From positions 372,001 through 436,000 of the forward strand of contig NZ_JBHTDC010000002.1 of assembly GCF_042666435.1 (NCBI RefSeq): a DNA stretch of 64,000 bases. Direction: 5' to 3'. Source of the DNA: Allosphingosinicella sp042666435. Lineage in GTDB: Bacteria > Pseudomonadota > Alphaproteobacteria > Sphingomonadales > Sphingomonadaceae. Within the stretch, counting starts at the first letter, position 1. Each line of letters starts with the position of its first letter. The notes below the pieces were generated by a model. The model was not told the origin of the DNA and made no database searches. It saw only the letters and a program-made list of their open reading frames with translations. Positions 41,386 to 49,243 of this stretch are shown here, one piece after another. A program made the position numbers and the translations under genes.

Positions 41386-41521
41386 TGTCGGCCTCCCCAC
41401 AAGGCGTGCCAGCGCGATCCTTGTCGCCCCACCATTGGCGACTCGATCACCAGGCGATCACAGTGTCATTGATTTTTCCGCTTGAGTCGAGCGGGCGCGC
41501 GATCGGGCGTCGCCAGCCCGC

Positions 41522-43285
41522 TCAATCGACCATTGCGCTCGCGTCGAAACTGTAGAGCAGGTCCGCGCGCGCCATCGCCTGCGCCGCGAAGCCGGCGGCT
41601 TCGGGGATGATCCGGTCGAGGTAGAAGCGGGTGGCGGCACGCTTCATCGTCGCGAAGCCCGAGCTGCAGCTTTCGGTCTCCAGAACTTGCCATTGGCGCG
41701 CCATCAGCCAGCCGGCGACGGCCGCCGACAGCATCGTCAGGAAGGGATAGGAGGCGGCCAGCCGATCGTCGACGTCCGAGGCCCCCAGCCGCTCGGCCGC
41801 GGCCTCGCAGGCATCGACCAATTCCATCAGCGCCGCCTCGCCGCCGGCCTCGGCGCGGATATCGGCTAGCAGCGAAGCCAGCACCGCGCCGCCTTCCAGC
41901 CCGAGCTTGCGGCCGACCAGATCCGCCGCCTGGATGCCGTTGGTGCCTTCGTAAATGGGCGCGATGCGGGCGTCGCGATAATGCTGGGCGGCGCCGGTCT
42001 CCTCGATATAGCCCATGCCGCCATGGACCTGGACGCCGAGGCTCGCCACTTCGCAGCCGATATCGGTGCCATAGGCCTTGACCAGGGGCGTCAGCAGATC
42101 GGCGCGCGCCCGGGCGCCCTCATCGCCGAGATGGGCGCGGTCGGTCTGGCCCCAGGCATAATAAGCCAGCGCGCGGGCGGCCTGGGTCAGCGCCTTCATG
42201 CGGAGCAGCATCCGGCGCACGTCGGGATGCTCGATGATCGCCACCGGCGCCTTGTCCGGCGCGCCGGCGCGGGCCGACTGGACGCGCTGCGCCGCATAAG
42301 CCACCGCCGCCTGGGTCGCCCGCTCGGCGATCGACACACCCTGCAGACCGACATTGAGCCGCGCATTGTTCATCATCGTGAACATGGCGCGCATCCCGCC
42401 ATTCTCCTCGCCGATCAGTTCCCCGACGCAATCGTCCTCGTCGCCATAGGACATGACGCAGGTTGGCGAGGCGTGGATGCCCATCTTGTGCTCGATCGAG
42501 ACGCAGCGGGCGTCGTTAGGCTCGCCGGGCGTGCCGTCCGGGTTGAGGCGGTATTTCGGCACCAGGAACAGCGAGATGCCCCGCGTCCCTGCCGGCGCGT
42601 CCGGCGTCCGCGCGAGGACGAGGTGGACGATATTGTCGGTGAGGTCATGCTCGCCATAGGTGATGAAGATCTTCTGGCCCTTGATGCGGTAGCTGCCGTC
42701 GTCCTGGCGCACCGCGCGGGTCTTGAGCGCGCCCACGTCCGATCCCGCCTGCGGCTCGGTCAGATTCATCGTGCCGTTCCATTCGCCGCTGACCAGCTTC
42801 GGCATCCAGGTGCGCCTCTGCTCGTCGGTGCCGTGCCATTTCAGGGCCTCGACGGCGGCGGGAGACAGCATCATGACCAAAGAGAAGCCCATATTGGCGC
42901 TGCCCAGATCCTCCATGACGATGCTCGCCAGGGTGAGCGGCAGCCCCTGCCCGCCATGTTCGGTCGGCCCCGCCAGCGAGCCCCAGCCGCCGTCGACATA
43001 GGCGCGATAGGCCTCGCGGAAGCCAGCCGGCATCGTCACCTTGCCGTCGGCCCAGCGCGCGCCGACCTCGTCGCCGACCCGGTTCAGCGGCGCGAATTCG
43101 CCCGCCGCGAAGGCGCCGGCGCCTTCCAGTATCGCATCGACGAGATCGGGCGTCACCTCCGCGAAAGCCTCGTGCCCGGCGAACTCGTCGATCTTGACGA
43201 CATGGGTGAGGAGGAAGCGCTGTTCGGCGATCGGCGGCGTATAGGTCAAGGCGTCTGGTTCCCCGGTCTTGCGTGATACCGGCAC
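41522..43285 (-). CDS. acyl-CoA dehydrogenase (long, DmdC-like)
   Basis: Up to 587 residues, longer than the ~380 of short-chain enzymes, because of N- and C-terminal extensions as in the DmdC/FadE-like group. 'LTEPQAGSDVGALKT' and 'YRIKGQKIFITYGEHDL' bind FAD; 'VQVHGGMGYIEETGAAQHYRDARIAPIYEGTNGIQAADL' (in segments) holds the C-terminal catalytic region with the Glu of 'YEGTNGIQ'. It oxidises an acyl-CoA at the alpha-beta position, chain length unknown. A TTG at 43249 ('TYTPPIAEQRF' follows) is an equally likely start. It is divergent from the Sua5 gene. Confidence 0.9.
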   Translation of the reverse strand: MPVSRKTGEPDALTYTPPIAEQRFLLTHVVKIDEFAGHEAFAEVTPDLVDAILEGAGAFAAGEFAPLNRVGDEVGARWADGKVTMPAGFREAYRAYVDGGWGSLAGPTEHGGQGLPLTLASIVMEDLGSANMGFSLVMMLSPAAVEALKWHGTDEQRRTWMPKLVSGEWNGTMNLTEPQAGSDVGALKTRAVRQDDGSYRIKGQKIFITYGEHDLTDNIVHLVLARTPDAPAGTRGISLFLVPKYRLNPDGTPGEPNDARCVSIEHKMGIHASPTCVMSYGDEDDCVGELIGEENGGMRAMFTMMNNARLNVGLQGVSIAERATQAAVAYAAQRVQSARAGAPDKAPVAIIEHPDVRRMLLRMKALTQAARALAYYAWGQTDRAHLGDEGARARADLLTPLVKAYGTDIGCEVASLGVQVHGGMGYIEETGAAQHYRDARIAPIYEGTNGIQAADLVGRKLGLEGGAVLASLLADIRAEAGGEAALMELVDACEAAAERLGASDVDDRLAASYPFLTMLSAAVAGWLMARQWQVLETESCSSGFATMKRAATRFYLDRIIPEAAGFAAQAMARADLLYSFDASAMVD

Positions 43286-43303
43286 CGGCTATAGCGCGGC
43301 GAA

Positions 43304-44248
43304 GTGAGCCCGCGAAACCCGCCATTTCAGACGGAAATCCGCCCCTACGGCAAGGCCGCGATAGCGGAGGCCGCACGGCTGATCGGCGAGGGGCTGCCGG
43401 TCGCGGTGCCGACGGAAACCGTCTACGGGCTCGCCGCCGACGCGACCAGCGGGGAGGCGGTGGCCCGAATCTACGCGGCCAAGGGGCGGCCGAGCTTCAA
43501 CCCGCTGATCGTCCATGTCCGGTCACTGGCGGAGGCCGAGCGGATCGCGGAGTTTGACGATGTGGCGCGCGATCTGGCGGCGTGGTTCTGGCCCGGCCCC
43601 CTCACCTTGGTCCTGCCGCTGAAGCCGGGCGCCGGCATCGCGGCGCTGGTGACGGCGGGACTCCCGACCATCGCGCTTCGCGTTCCCGCGCATCCAGCGA
43701 TGCAGGCGCTGCTGGAGGCGGCGGCAAGGCCCCTCGCCGCGCCGTCCGCCAATGCCAGCGGCCGCATCAGCCCGACCCGCGCGGAGCATGTCGCCGCCAG
43801 TCTCGACGGCCGCATCCCGCTCATCCTCGACGGCGGTCAGACCGCCCATGGCCTCGAATCCACCATCGTCGCGGTCGGCGGCGGAAAGGTTCGGCTGCTC
43901 CGCCCGGGTCCCATCGCGCCGGCCGCGCTCGGAGCGGTTGCCGGTGACTCGACCCGAACGATCGAGGCGCCGGGCCAGATGGCGAGCCATTATGCGCCGA
44001 CAAAAAAGCTGCGCCTCGGCGCTACCGAAGCGCGGGAGGGCGAATGGCTGATCGGCTTCGCGGATGTGCCGGGAAACAGCAGCCTGAGCGCGCGCGGCGA
44101 CCTGATCGAGGCGGCGGCCAATCTCTTTCAGCGGCTGCACGAAGCGGAAGCGGCCGACAGCGCCGCCATCGCCGTCGCTCCGGTCCCGGAGCAAGGCCTC
44201 GGCACCGCCATCAACGACCGCCTCCGCCGCGCGGCGGCGCCACGCTGA
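43304..44248 (+). CDS. L-threonylcarbamoyladenylate synthase (Sua5/YrdC family)
   Basis: Makes threonylcarbamoyl-AMP for the t6A37 modification of ANN-reading tRNAs. 314 residues: an N-terminal YrdC domain ('LPVAVPTETVYGLAADA', 'IYAAKGRPSFNPLIVHV', 'FWPGPLTLVL', 'TIALRVPAHP', 'PLAAPSANASGRISPT') and a C-terminal Sua5 domain after a linker ('ASHYAPTKKLRLG'). The full Sua5 form distinguishes it from the short TsaC. The start is a GTG at 43304; the upstream gene is divergent and the shared region is very short. Confidence 0.93.
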   Translation: MSPRNPPFQTEIRPYGKAAIAEAARLIGEGLPVAVPTETVYGLAADATSGEAVARIYAAKGRPSFNPLIVHVRSLAEAERIAEFDDVARDLAAWFWPGPLTLVLPLKPGAGIAALVTAGLPTIALRVPAHPAMQALLEAAARPLAAPSANASGRISPTRAEHVAASLDGRIPLILDGGQTAHGLESTIVAVGGGKVRLLRPGPIAPAALGAVAGDSTRTIEAPGQMASHYAPTKKLRLGATEAREGEWLIGFADVPGNSSLSARGDLIEAAANLFQRLHEAEAADSAAIAVAPVPEQGLGTAINDRLRRAAAPR

Positions 44249-44300
44249 GGTTTGCGCGACGATCCTCGCTTACGGCGACACGATCCTCAAAGTCTGAACC

Positions 44301-44846
44301 TCAAGCCGCCGGCTGGGTCTTGAGCTTCTCGGCGAAGCTCTTCCTGAACTTGCGGAGCTTGGGCGCCACCACGGCCATGCAATAGGGATTGCGGTCCCCC
44401 TCGCGCTCGAAATAGTCGCGGTGATAATCCTCGGCGGGATACCATTCGCCGAGCGGCTCGACGGTGGTGACGATGGCGCTGTCCCAATCCGCCTGCGCCC
44501 TTTCGATCGCCGACCGCGCGGAGGCTTCCTGCGTGGGCGAATGGAGGAAAATGGCGGAGCGATATTGCGTGCCGACATCGTTGCCCTGCCGGTTCAACTG
44601 GGTCGGGTCATGGGTTCCGAAATAGATGTCGAGCAGATCGTCATAGGAAATGACATCGGGATCGAACCTCAGCCGCACCGCTTCGGCATGGCCGGTATCG
44701 CCGCCGCAGACCTGCTTGTAGGTCGGATTCGTGACGGAGCCGCCCGTATATCCGCTCTCGACGCTCGAGACGCCGATCACGTCGTTGAAGATCGCCTCGG
44801 TGCACCAGAAGCACCCGCCCGCCAATGTCGCCTGCTGTTCCGCCAT
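44301..44846 (-). CDS. msrA: peptide-methionine (S)-S-oxide reductase MsrA
   Basis: Reduces methionine-S-sulfoxide with thioredoxin. 181 residues with the catalytic motif 'GGCFWCTEAIF' (Cys12), 'VESGYTGG', 'TYKQVCGGDTGHAEAVRLRFDP', 'FFGTHDPTQLNRQGNDVGTQYRS'-type order (here 'IYFGTHDP', 'RQGNDVGTQYRSAIF') and 'AEDYHRDYFE'. It has no signal peptide, so it is cytoplasmic. Complete. Its stereo-counterpart MsrB is encoded at 4644-5135. Confidence 0.95.
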   Translation of the reverse strand: MAEQQATLAGGCFWCTEAIFNDVIGVSSVESGYTGGSVTNPTYKQVCGGDTGHAEAVRLRFDPDVISYDDLLDIYFGTHDPTQLNRQGNDVGTQYRSAIFLHSPTQEASARSAIERAQADWDSAIVTTVEPLGEWYPAEDYHRDYFEREGDRNPYCMAVVAPKLRKFRKSFAEKLKTQPAA

Positions 44847-44919
44847 CGTCGCCTCTCTCGCTGCTCGCCTTTCAGATAGGAAGCAGGCCCGCTGATTGAA
44901 ATGGGCCGGGGGCTGGCGG

Positions 44920-45561
44920 TCAATTGCTCCGGGCGTCGGCGTCGGTGTCGAGATGGTCGATCTCGGCCTGGACCGCGAGGGTCAAAGCTTCGGCGAGGCT
45001 GCTGGCCTGGAGGCGGTCCATCATGTTGGCCCGGTGCATCTCGACGGTGCGCAGGCTGATGCCGAGGCGGCGGGCGAGAACCTTGTTGGGAAGGCCCGCC
45101 ATCAGGCCCTGCAGCACCTCGCGCTCGCGCGCGGTGAGCCAGCCGATCCGCTCCTGCGCCTGCCGCCTGCGCTCCGCCTTTTCGCCGCGATCCCTGAGCA
45201 GCCCGAAGGCGCGTTCGAGGCTGCTCAGCAGGAGGCCCTCGTCGAACGGCTTCTCGATGAAGTCGACGGCGCCGAGCTTCATCGCCCGCACCGCGATCGA
45301 CACGTCACCATGGCCGGTCATGACCAGGACGGGCCAGTCGACGCCGCGGCTGACAAGCTCGGCCATCACCGCGAAGCCGTCAATCTCGGGCATGCGGATA
45401 TCGAGCAGGATGCAGCCCGCATCGAGTTCCGAGAAGCTTTCGAGGAAGTCGGCGCCGCTGGCGAAGGGACGCGAGTTCAGCCCGGCGGTGCCGAGCATGA
45501 AGCTGATCGAACGGCGGACGTCGCGATCGTCATCCACCACGTAAACATGTTGAGAAGACAG
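44920..45561 (-). CDS. FixJ/LuxR-type response regulator, probable CTG start
   Basis: A 213-residue regulator. The receiver (~4-118) has 'VYVVDDDRDVRRSISFML', phospho-Asp in 'CILLDIRMPEIDG', 'VLVMTGHGD' and 'AVDFIEKPFDE'. The LuxR HTH (~145-205) has 'LTAREREVLQGLMAGLPNKVLARRLGISLRTVEMHRANMM' in order. FixJ-type receivers begin right before 'VYVVDDD', yet no ATG, GTG or TTG is in frame there. A CTG at 45561 with AAGGA 7 bases before is my choice. The nearest upstream ATG (45678) would add 39 residues with no family match. No sensor kinase gene is adjacent. Confidence 0.8.
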   Translation of the reverse strand: MSSQHVYVVDDDRDVRRSISFMLGTAGLNSRPFASGADFLESFSELDAGCILLDIRMPEIDGFAVMAELVSRGVDWPVLVMTGHGDVSIAVRAMKLGAVDFIEKPFDEGLLLSSLERAFGLLRDRGEKAERRRQAQERIGWLTAREREVLQGLMAGLPNKVLARRLGISLRTVEMHRANMMDRLQASSLAEALTLAVQAEIDHLDTDADARSN

Positions 45562-45681
45562 GGCAATTTCCTTCCGGACGGACCAATTTGTCCAAACCCA
45601 CCCGATAAGGGGATTCCGGCGGCCCGAGTCAACCGGCGCTGATTCAAAATCGAGGGAAGAGCCGAGGACCAAGAACAATGC

Positions 45682-45708
45682 GGCGGCGGGAGTGGGGGTC
45701 CCGCCGCC
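45682..45708. terminator. 10-bp perfect hairpin, probable terminator
   Basis: GGCGGCGGGA (45682-45691) and TCCCGCCGCC (45699-45708) form a perfect stem with a 7-base loop. On the plus strand TTTT follows. On the minus strand it stands between the end of the ligase gene and the FixJ-like gene, where a terminator is needed, but the tail there is only mildly T-rich. Confidence 0.5.
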
Positions 45709-45776
45709 TTTTGTGCATCAGGACCAGTTGATGCCCTCCAAATAGACACTCCCGGGGTGCCGATTTCAAGGACAAC

Positions 45777-46847
45777 CTATACGGTAGTGACCGCAGGCCG
45801 GGTCACGTCCATGGCGCCTTCGAGTTCCGCCGGCCGCGCTTCCGGCGTGAGCTGGTCCATCCGGCACTGCTCGGGCGCCTTGTCGGGCCGCCAGCGCAAG
45901 AACCCGGTCCCGTGGCGGAAGCGGTCGCCGGTGACGTGATCGTAGCGGACCTCGACGACCAGCTCGGGCCGCAGCGGCCGCCAGTCGCCGCTGCGGTCGT
46001 TGCTCCAGCGGCTCGGCCCGCCGGGCGCCTTGCCGGTGAAGCCCGGCGGCCCGGCCAGCGCCTCCAGCCGCTGGGTCAGCGCGGCCTTGTCGTCGTCCGG
46101 GATCGCCGAAGTGAAGCCGACATGGTCCAGCTTTCCCTGCGCGTTGTAGAGGCCGAGCAGCAGCGAGCCGACGACCTGACGCCCCTTCGCGGCATAGCGA
46201 TAGCCGCCGACGACGCAATCGGCGGTGCGTTGCTGCTTCACCTTGAGCATGGCCCGCTCGCCCGGCGCGTAGGCTTGGTCGCGGCGCTTGGCCACGACCC
46301 CGTCGAGCGCGGCGCCGGCGCGATCGAGCCATGCCCGCGCCGTCTCGCGGTCGCGGGTGCAGGGCGACAGACGCAGCGAATCCGCATTCTCCCCGGCATG
46401 GAAGCGCTCCAGCGCATCGCGGCGCTCCGACAAGGGCTTCTCGAGCAGGCTCTTGCCGCTCGTCGACAGCAGGCAATCGAACAGCATCAGCTGGGCCGGC
46501 GTCTCGGCGGCGAGCTTCCTCACCCGGCTCTCGGCCGGGTGAAGGCGCATCTGCAGCGCCTCGAACGACAGGACGCCGCCGACCGGGATGATGAGTTCTC
46601 CGTCAAGCACGAGCCGTTTCGCCTTCAGCGCGCCGATCGCCGCCGCCACCTCCGGGAAGTAGCGGCCGAGCGGCTTGCCCGACTTGGAACGGAGGTCGAC
46701 GTCGCCGCCGTCGCGAAAGACCAGGCAGCGAAAGCCGTCCCATTTGGGCTCATATTGCCAGCCCGGTCCCTCGGGCAGAGCGTCGACGAGCTTCGCTTCC
46801 ATCGGCGCGAACCCGGGTTTGACGGCGAGACGGTCGAACGCGCCCAT
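45777..46847 (-). CDS. ATP-dependent DNA ligase (LigC/LigD-ligase type)
   Basis: A 356-residue ligase with nucleotidyltransferase and OB-fold domains only. The adenylation motif is 'YEPKWDGFRCLVF' (Lys nucleophile); motif III 'KRLVLDGELI', motif IV 'ALDGVVAKR' and motif V 'ERAMLKVKQQRTADCVVGGY' follow. The OB domain ends with 'ELVVEVRYDHVTGDRFRHGTGFLRWRPDK'. Such stand-alone ligases act in Ku-dependent end joining or base-excision repair, but no Ku or LigD polymerase domain is in the window. Starts at 46898 and 46862 are also possible; 46847 puts the conserved part closest to the start. Confidence 0.88.
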   Translation of the reverse strand: MGAFDRLAVKPGFAPMEAKLVDALPEGPGWQYEPKWDGFRCLVFRDGGDVDLRSKSGKPLGRYFPEVAAAIGALKAKRLVLDGELIIPVGGVLSFEALQMRLHPAESRVRKLAAETPAQLMLFDCLLSTSGKSLLEKPLSERRDALERFHAGENADSLRLSPCTRDRETARAWLDRAGAALDGVVAKRRDQAYAPGERAMLKVKQQRTADCVVGGYRYAAKGRQVVGSLLLGLYNAQGKLDHVGFTSAIPDDDKAALTQRLEALAGPPGFTGKAPGGPSRWSNDRSGDWRPLRPELVVEVRYDHVTGDRFRHGTGFLRWRPDKAPEQCRMDQLTPEARPAELEGAMDVTRPAVTTV

Positions 46848-47035
46848 CCCGTCAAGACGCATTCGACCGGCCGGCGGTTCCTGTCCGAACGGCCCCAACG
46901 CCTCCTTAAGATTTGTTTCCGATAATGCGGCGAAGCGCGGCCCTGATGCGGTGAATCCTCCTCAGGCGCCTGCCAGTTCATTGAGAGGACAGGGCAAAAA
47001 CGGTAAAACGACCGGACAGACCGGGGAGGCTTGAA

Positions 47036-47647
47036 CTGATACTCACGCGTAGAAACTTGCTGCAGGCCGGCGCCGCCGCCGGCTTTCTCGCCACCGCGGG
47101 AGGCCCGACCGTGGCCGCCGCCGCCGCCTTCGAGCCGCAAATCGACCCGCGCCTCAAGGCCCGCGCCTTACTCGCCCTCGCCGCCCGCCGGTCGAGCGTC
47201 CAGAAAGCCGATGTGATCGGCATCGCCGATTTCTCCAGGCCGTCGGGTGAGCCGCGCTTTTTCGTCCTCGACGTGATGAGCGGCCGGGTGACACGCCACC
47301 ATGTCGCGCACGGCCGGGGCTCCGATCCGGGCCATGTCGGCTGGCTGCAATCCTTCTCCAACGAATATGATTCGCTGGCGACCTCGCGCGGCGCCTATGT
47401 GACCGGCGATTATTATACCGGCAAATATGGCTATTCGCTGCGGCTGAGCGGCCTCGACCGCACCAACAGCAATGCCGAAGGACGGGCGATCGTCGTCCAC
47501 AGCGCCTGGTATGCGGAGCCAGAAATCGCGCGCGAGCAGGGCAAGCTCGGCCGCAGCGAAGGCTGCTTCGCCTTCTCCGCCGCCAGCCACGCCGAAATCC
47601 TCTCCCGCCTCGGCCCGGGCCGCTTGCTCTACGCCGACAAGGTCTAG
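47036..47647 (+). CDS. YkuD-like L,D-transpeptidase-fold protein with Tat signal, CTG start
   Basis: About 203 residues. The frame's first TTG (47057) would leave it without a signal. Reading from the CTG at 47036, which has GGAGG 6 bases upstream, gives 'LTRRNLLQAGAAAGFLA', a twin-arginine signal peptide. The mature part has 'RFFVLDVMSGRV', 'HVAHGRGSDP', 'GAYVTGDYYTGKYGYSLRLSGLD', 'IVVHSAWYA' and 'GKLGRSEGCFAFSA', the His-(x)n-Ser-x-Gly-Cys arrangement of the catalytic domain of murein L,D-transpeptidases (YkuD_2 group). It likely cross-links or trims peptidoglycan in the periplasm. Unfolded transport via Tat is unusual for this family but not unknown. Confidence 0.82.
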   Translation: MILTRRNLLQAGAAAGFLATAGGPTVAAAAAFEPQIDPRLKARALLALAARRSSVQKADVIGIADFSRPSGEPRFFVLDVMSGRVTRHHVAHGRGSDPGHVGWLQSFSNEYDSLATSRGAYVTGDYYTGKYGYSLRLSGLDRTNSNAEGRAIVVHSAWYAEPEIAREQGKLGRSEGCFAFSAASHAEILSRLGPGRLLYADKV

Positions 47648-47672
47648 CTCCGACGGGACGGCCGACGCCGGA

Positions 47673-47740
47673 GCGTTCCCCGGCGAAAGCCGGGGTCCAG
47701 TTTCGGCTGTCGGGCTGGGCCCCGGCTTTCGCCGGGGAAC
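47673..47740. repeat. palindromic repeat pair (CCCCGGC-GAAA-GCCGGGG type)
   Basis: Left element 47673-47700 and an inverted copy at 47715-47740 face each other between two convergent transpeptidase genes. Same family as 23984-24050. It may serve as a bidirectional terminator. Confidence 0.8.
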
Positions 47741-47746
47741 AAGATT

Positions 47747-49039
47747 CTATTCCACGGTCATCGCAGCAACCGCCGTGTCCCCGCCGCCGCGATCGTTGAG
47801 CGCCAGCGCCACCGGATCGTCGCGGCCATATATGTCCTTGTAGGCGAGGATCCCGCCGGCATCCTTCGACGCGGCGGCGGTGAAATAGGTGATATAGACC
47901 GGCACCGGGGCCGCCATGTCGGCCTGCACGGTCTCGCCCGACGCGACCGTCTCGTCGATCCGCCCCTTGTCCCACTCGCCGGTCGATGCGAGCAAGGTCT
48001 GGGCGAACCCCAGCGCGTCCTGGGTGCGGATGCAGCCATGACTGAAGGCGCGGGCATCCTTGGCGAACAACGACTTGGCCGGCGTGTCGTGGAGGTAGAT
48101 GGCGTAATCGTTCGGCATCACGATCTTCATCCGGCCGAGCGAATTGTTCGGACCCGGGCGCTGGCGCATGGTGACCGAGCCGTCTTCGCCGCGATTGGTG
48201 ACATAGCCCTTCGCCCCGGCCCCGACCTCGCGGACGATGCTCTGGGGCAGGTTCCACCACGGGTTGAAGATGACGCCCGTCATGGTCGCGCTGAGCTGCG
48301 GCGTCGCCGTCTTGGGCTTGCCGACCACCGCGCGATGGCGGGCGACGACCTGGCCGTTCTCGACCAGGGCGACGGTATAGGCCGGGACGTTCACGATCAC
48401 ATATTTCTGGCCGAGGTCGCGCGGCAGCCAGCGCCAGCGCTCCAGATTGGTGCGGATCTTGTCGATCGTGGCGCGGTCGCTCTTCGGCGTCGCCGCCAGC
48501 GCGGCCTTCAGTTCATTATATTGGGGGTGGGTCGGCAGCAGAGAGGTGAGCGTGTCGCGGACATTGTGGTTCTGGGTAGCGCGGGCCATCAGCGCATATT
48601 GCTGGTTGCCGTTGATGTCATTGTCCTCGATGTGCCAGCCGACGCGCGCGTCGCCGCGGGCGTGGCCGAGGCTGAGGTCCGACGACAGCTTCAGGAAGAC
48701 GTCCGTCGCCGCCCGATCGAGCGTGAGATCGTCGTCGCCCGCGATGGCGGCGCGGAGCCGCTCGGGATCGTAATCGGCAGGATCGAGGCCCTCCTCATGG
48801 ATCCGTTCGACCATGGCGAGCAGATCCCCGGCGTCGGCCCGGGTCCAGTTCACCACCGTCATCGGCGCGCGCACGACGGGCGCGGCGGGCGCCTGGGTGG
48901 GCGCCGGCTGGGCGCTCAACACCTCGCCCGCCTCGATCTGGCCCTGGTTGGGCACTTCGCCCTCGGAGAGCTGCGCGCCCGCCGGCGCGGCGAGGATCGC
49001 GCAGGAGAGGAGAAGGGAATGTCGGCTGATCTTGTGCAT
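47747..49039 (-). CDS. L,D-transpeptidase family protein (YcbB/LdtD-like)
   Basis: A 430-residue exported enzyme that forms 3-3 cross-links in peptidoglycan. The start at 49039 ('MHKISRHSLLLSCAIL...AGA-Q') gives a proper signal peptide, while the longer frame to 49135 does not. An N-terminal substrate domain contains 'GLDPADYDPERLRAA'. The YkuD domain at ~230-380 starts 'KYVIVNVPAYTVALVENG' and has the catalytic motif 'HDTPAKSLFAKDARAFSHGCIR' in two short parts, with the nucleophilic Cys after SHG. It converges on the Tat-exported protein, with a repeat between them. Confidence 0.9.
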   Translation of the reverse strand: MHKISRHSLLLSCAILAAPAGAQLSEGEVPNQGQIEAGEVLSAQPAPTQAPAAPVVRAPMTVVNWTRADAGDLLAMVERIHEEGLDPADYDPERLRAAIAGDDDLTLDRAATDVFLKLSSDLSLGHARGDARVGWHIEDNDINGNQQYALMARATQNHNVRDTLTSLLPTHPQYNELKAALAATPKSDRATIDKIRTNLERWRWLPRDLGQKYVIVNVPAYTVALVENGQVVARHRAVVGKPKTATPQLSATMTGVIFNPWWNLPQSIVREVGAGAKGYVTNRGEDGSVTMRQRPGPNNSLGRMKIVMPNDYAIYLHDTPAKSLFAKDARAFSHGCIRTQDALGFAQTLLASTGEWDKGRIDETVASGETVQADMAAPVPVYITYFTAAASKDAGGILAYKDIYGRDDPVALALNDRGGGDTAVAAMTVE

Positions 49040-49243
49040 GGCGTCCCTGTACCGTTTCTGATCCGCCGGCTCGTCGGTCGGCGGCACTTTCCCCGATAAA
49101 TGCCCGGGGCGGTGGCCGGTTCCGCGATCCAACATATTGACCCTGAACTGGAAATGGACGGGTACGAAATCTCGCCCAGTCTCTCTTGCCTACTTAGCGT
49201 CGTCGGCGCCCGCCGCCAAGCGCGACCGGCGCCAGCCCGCGCG

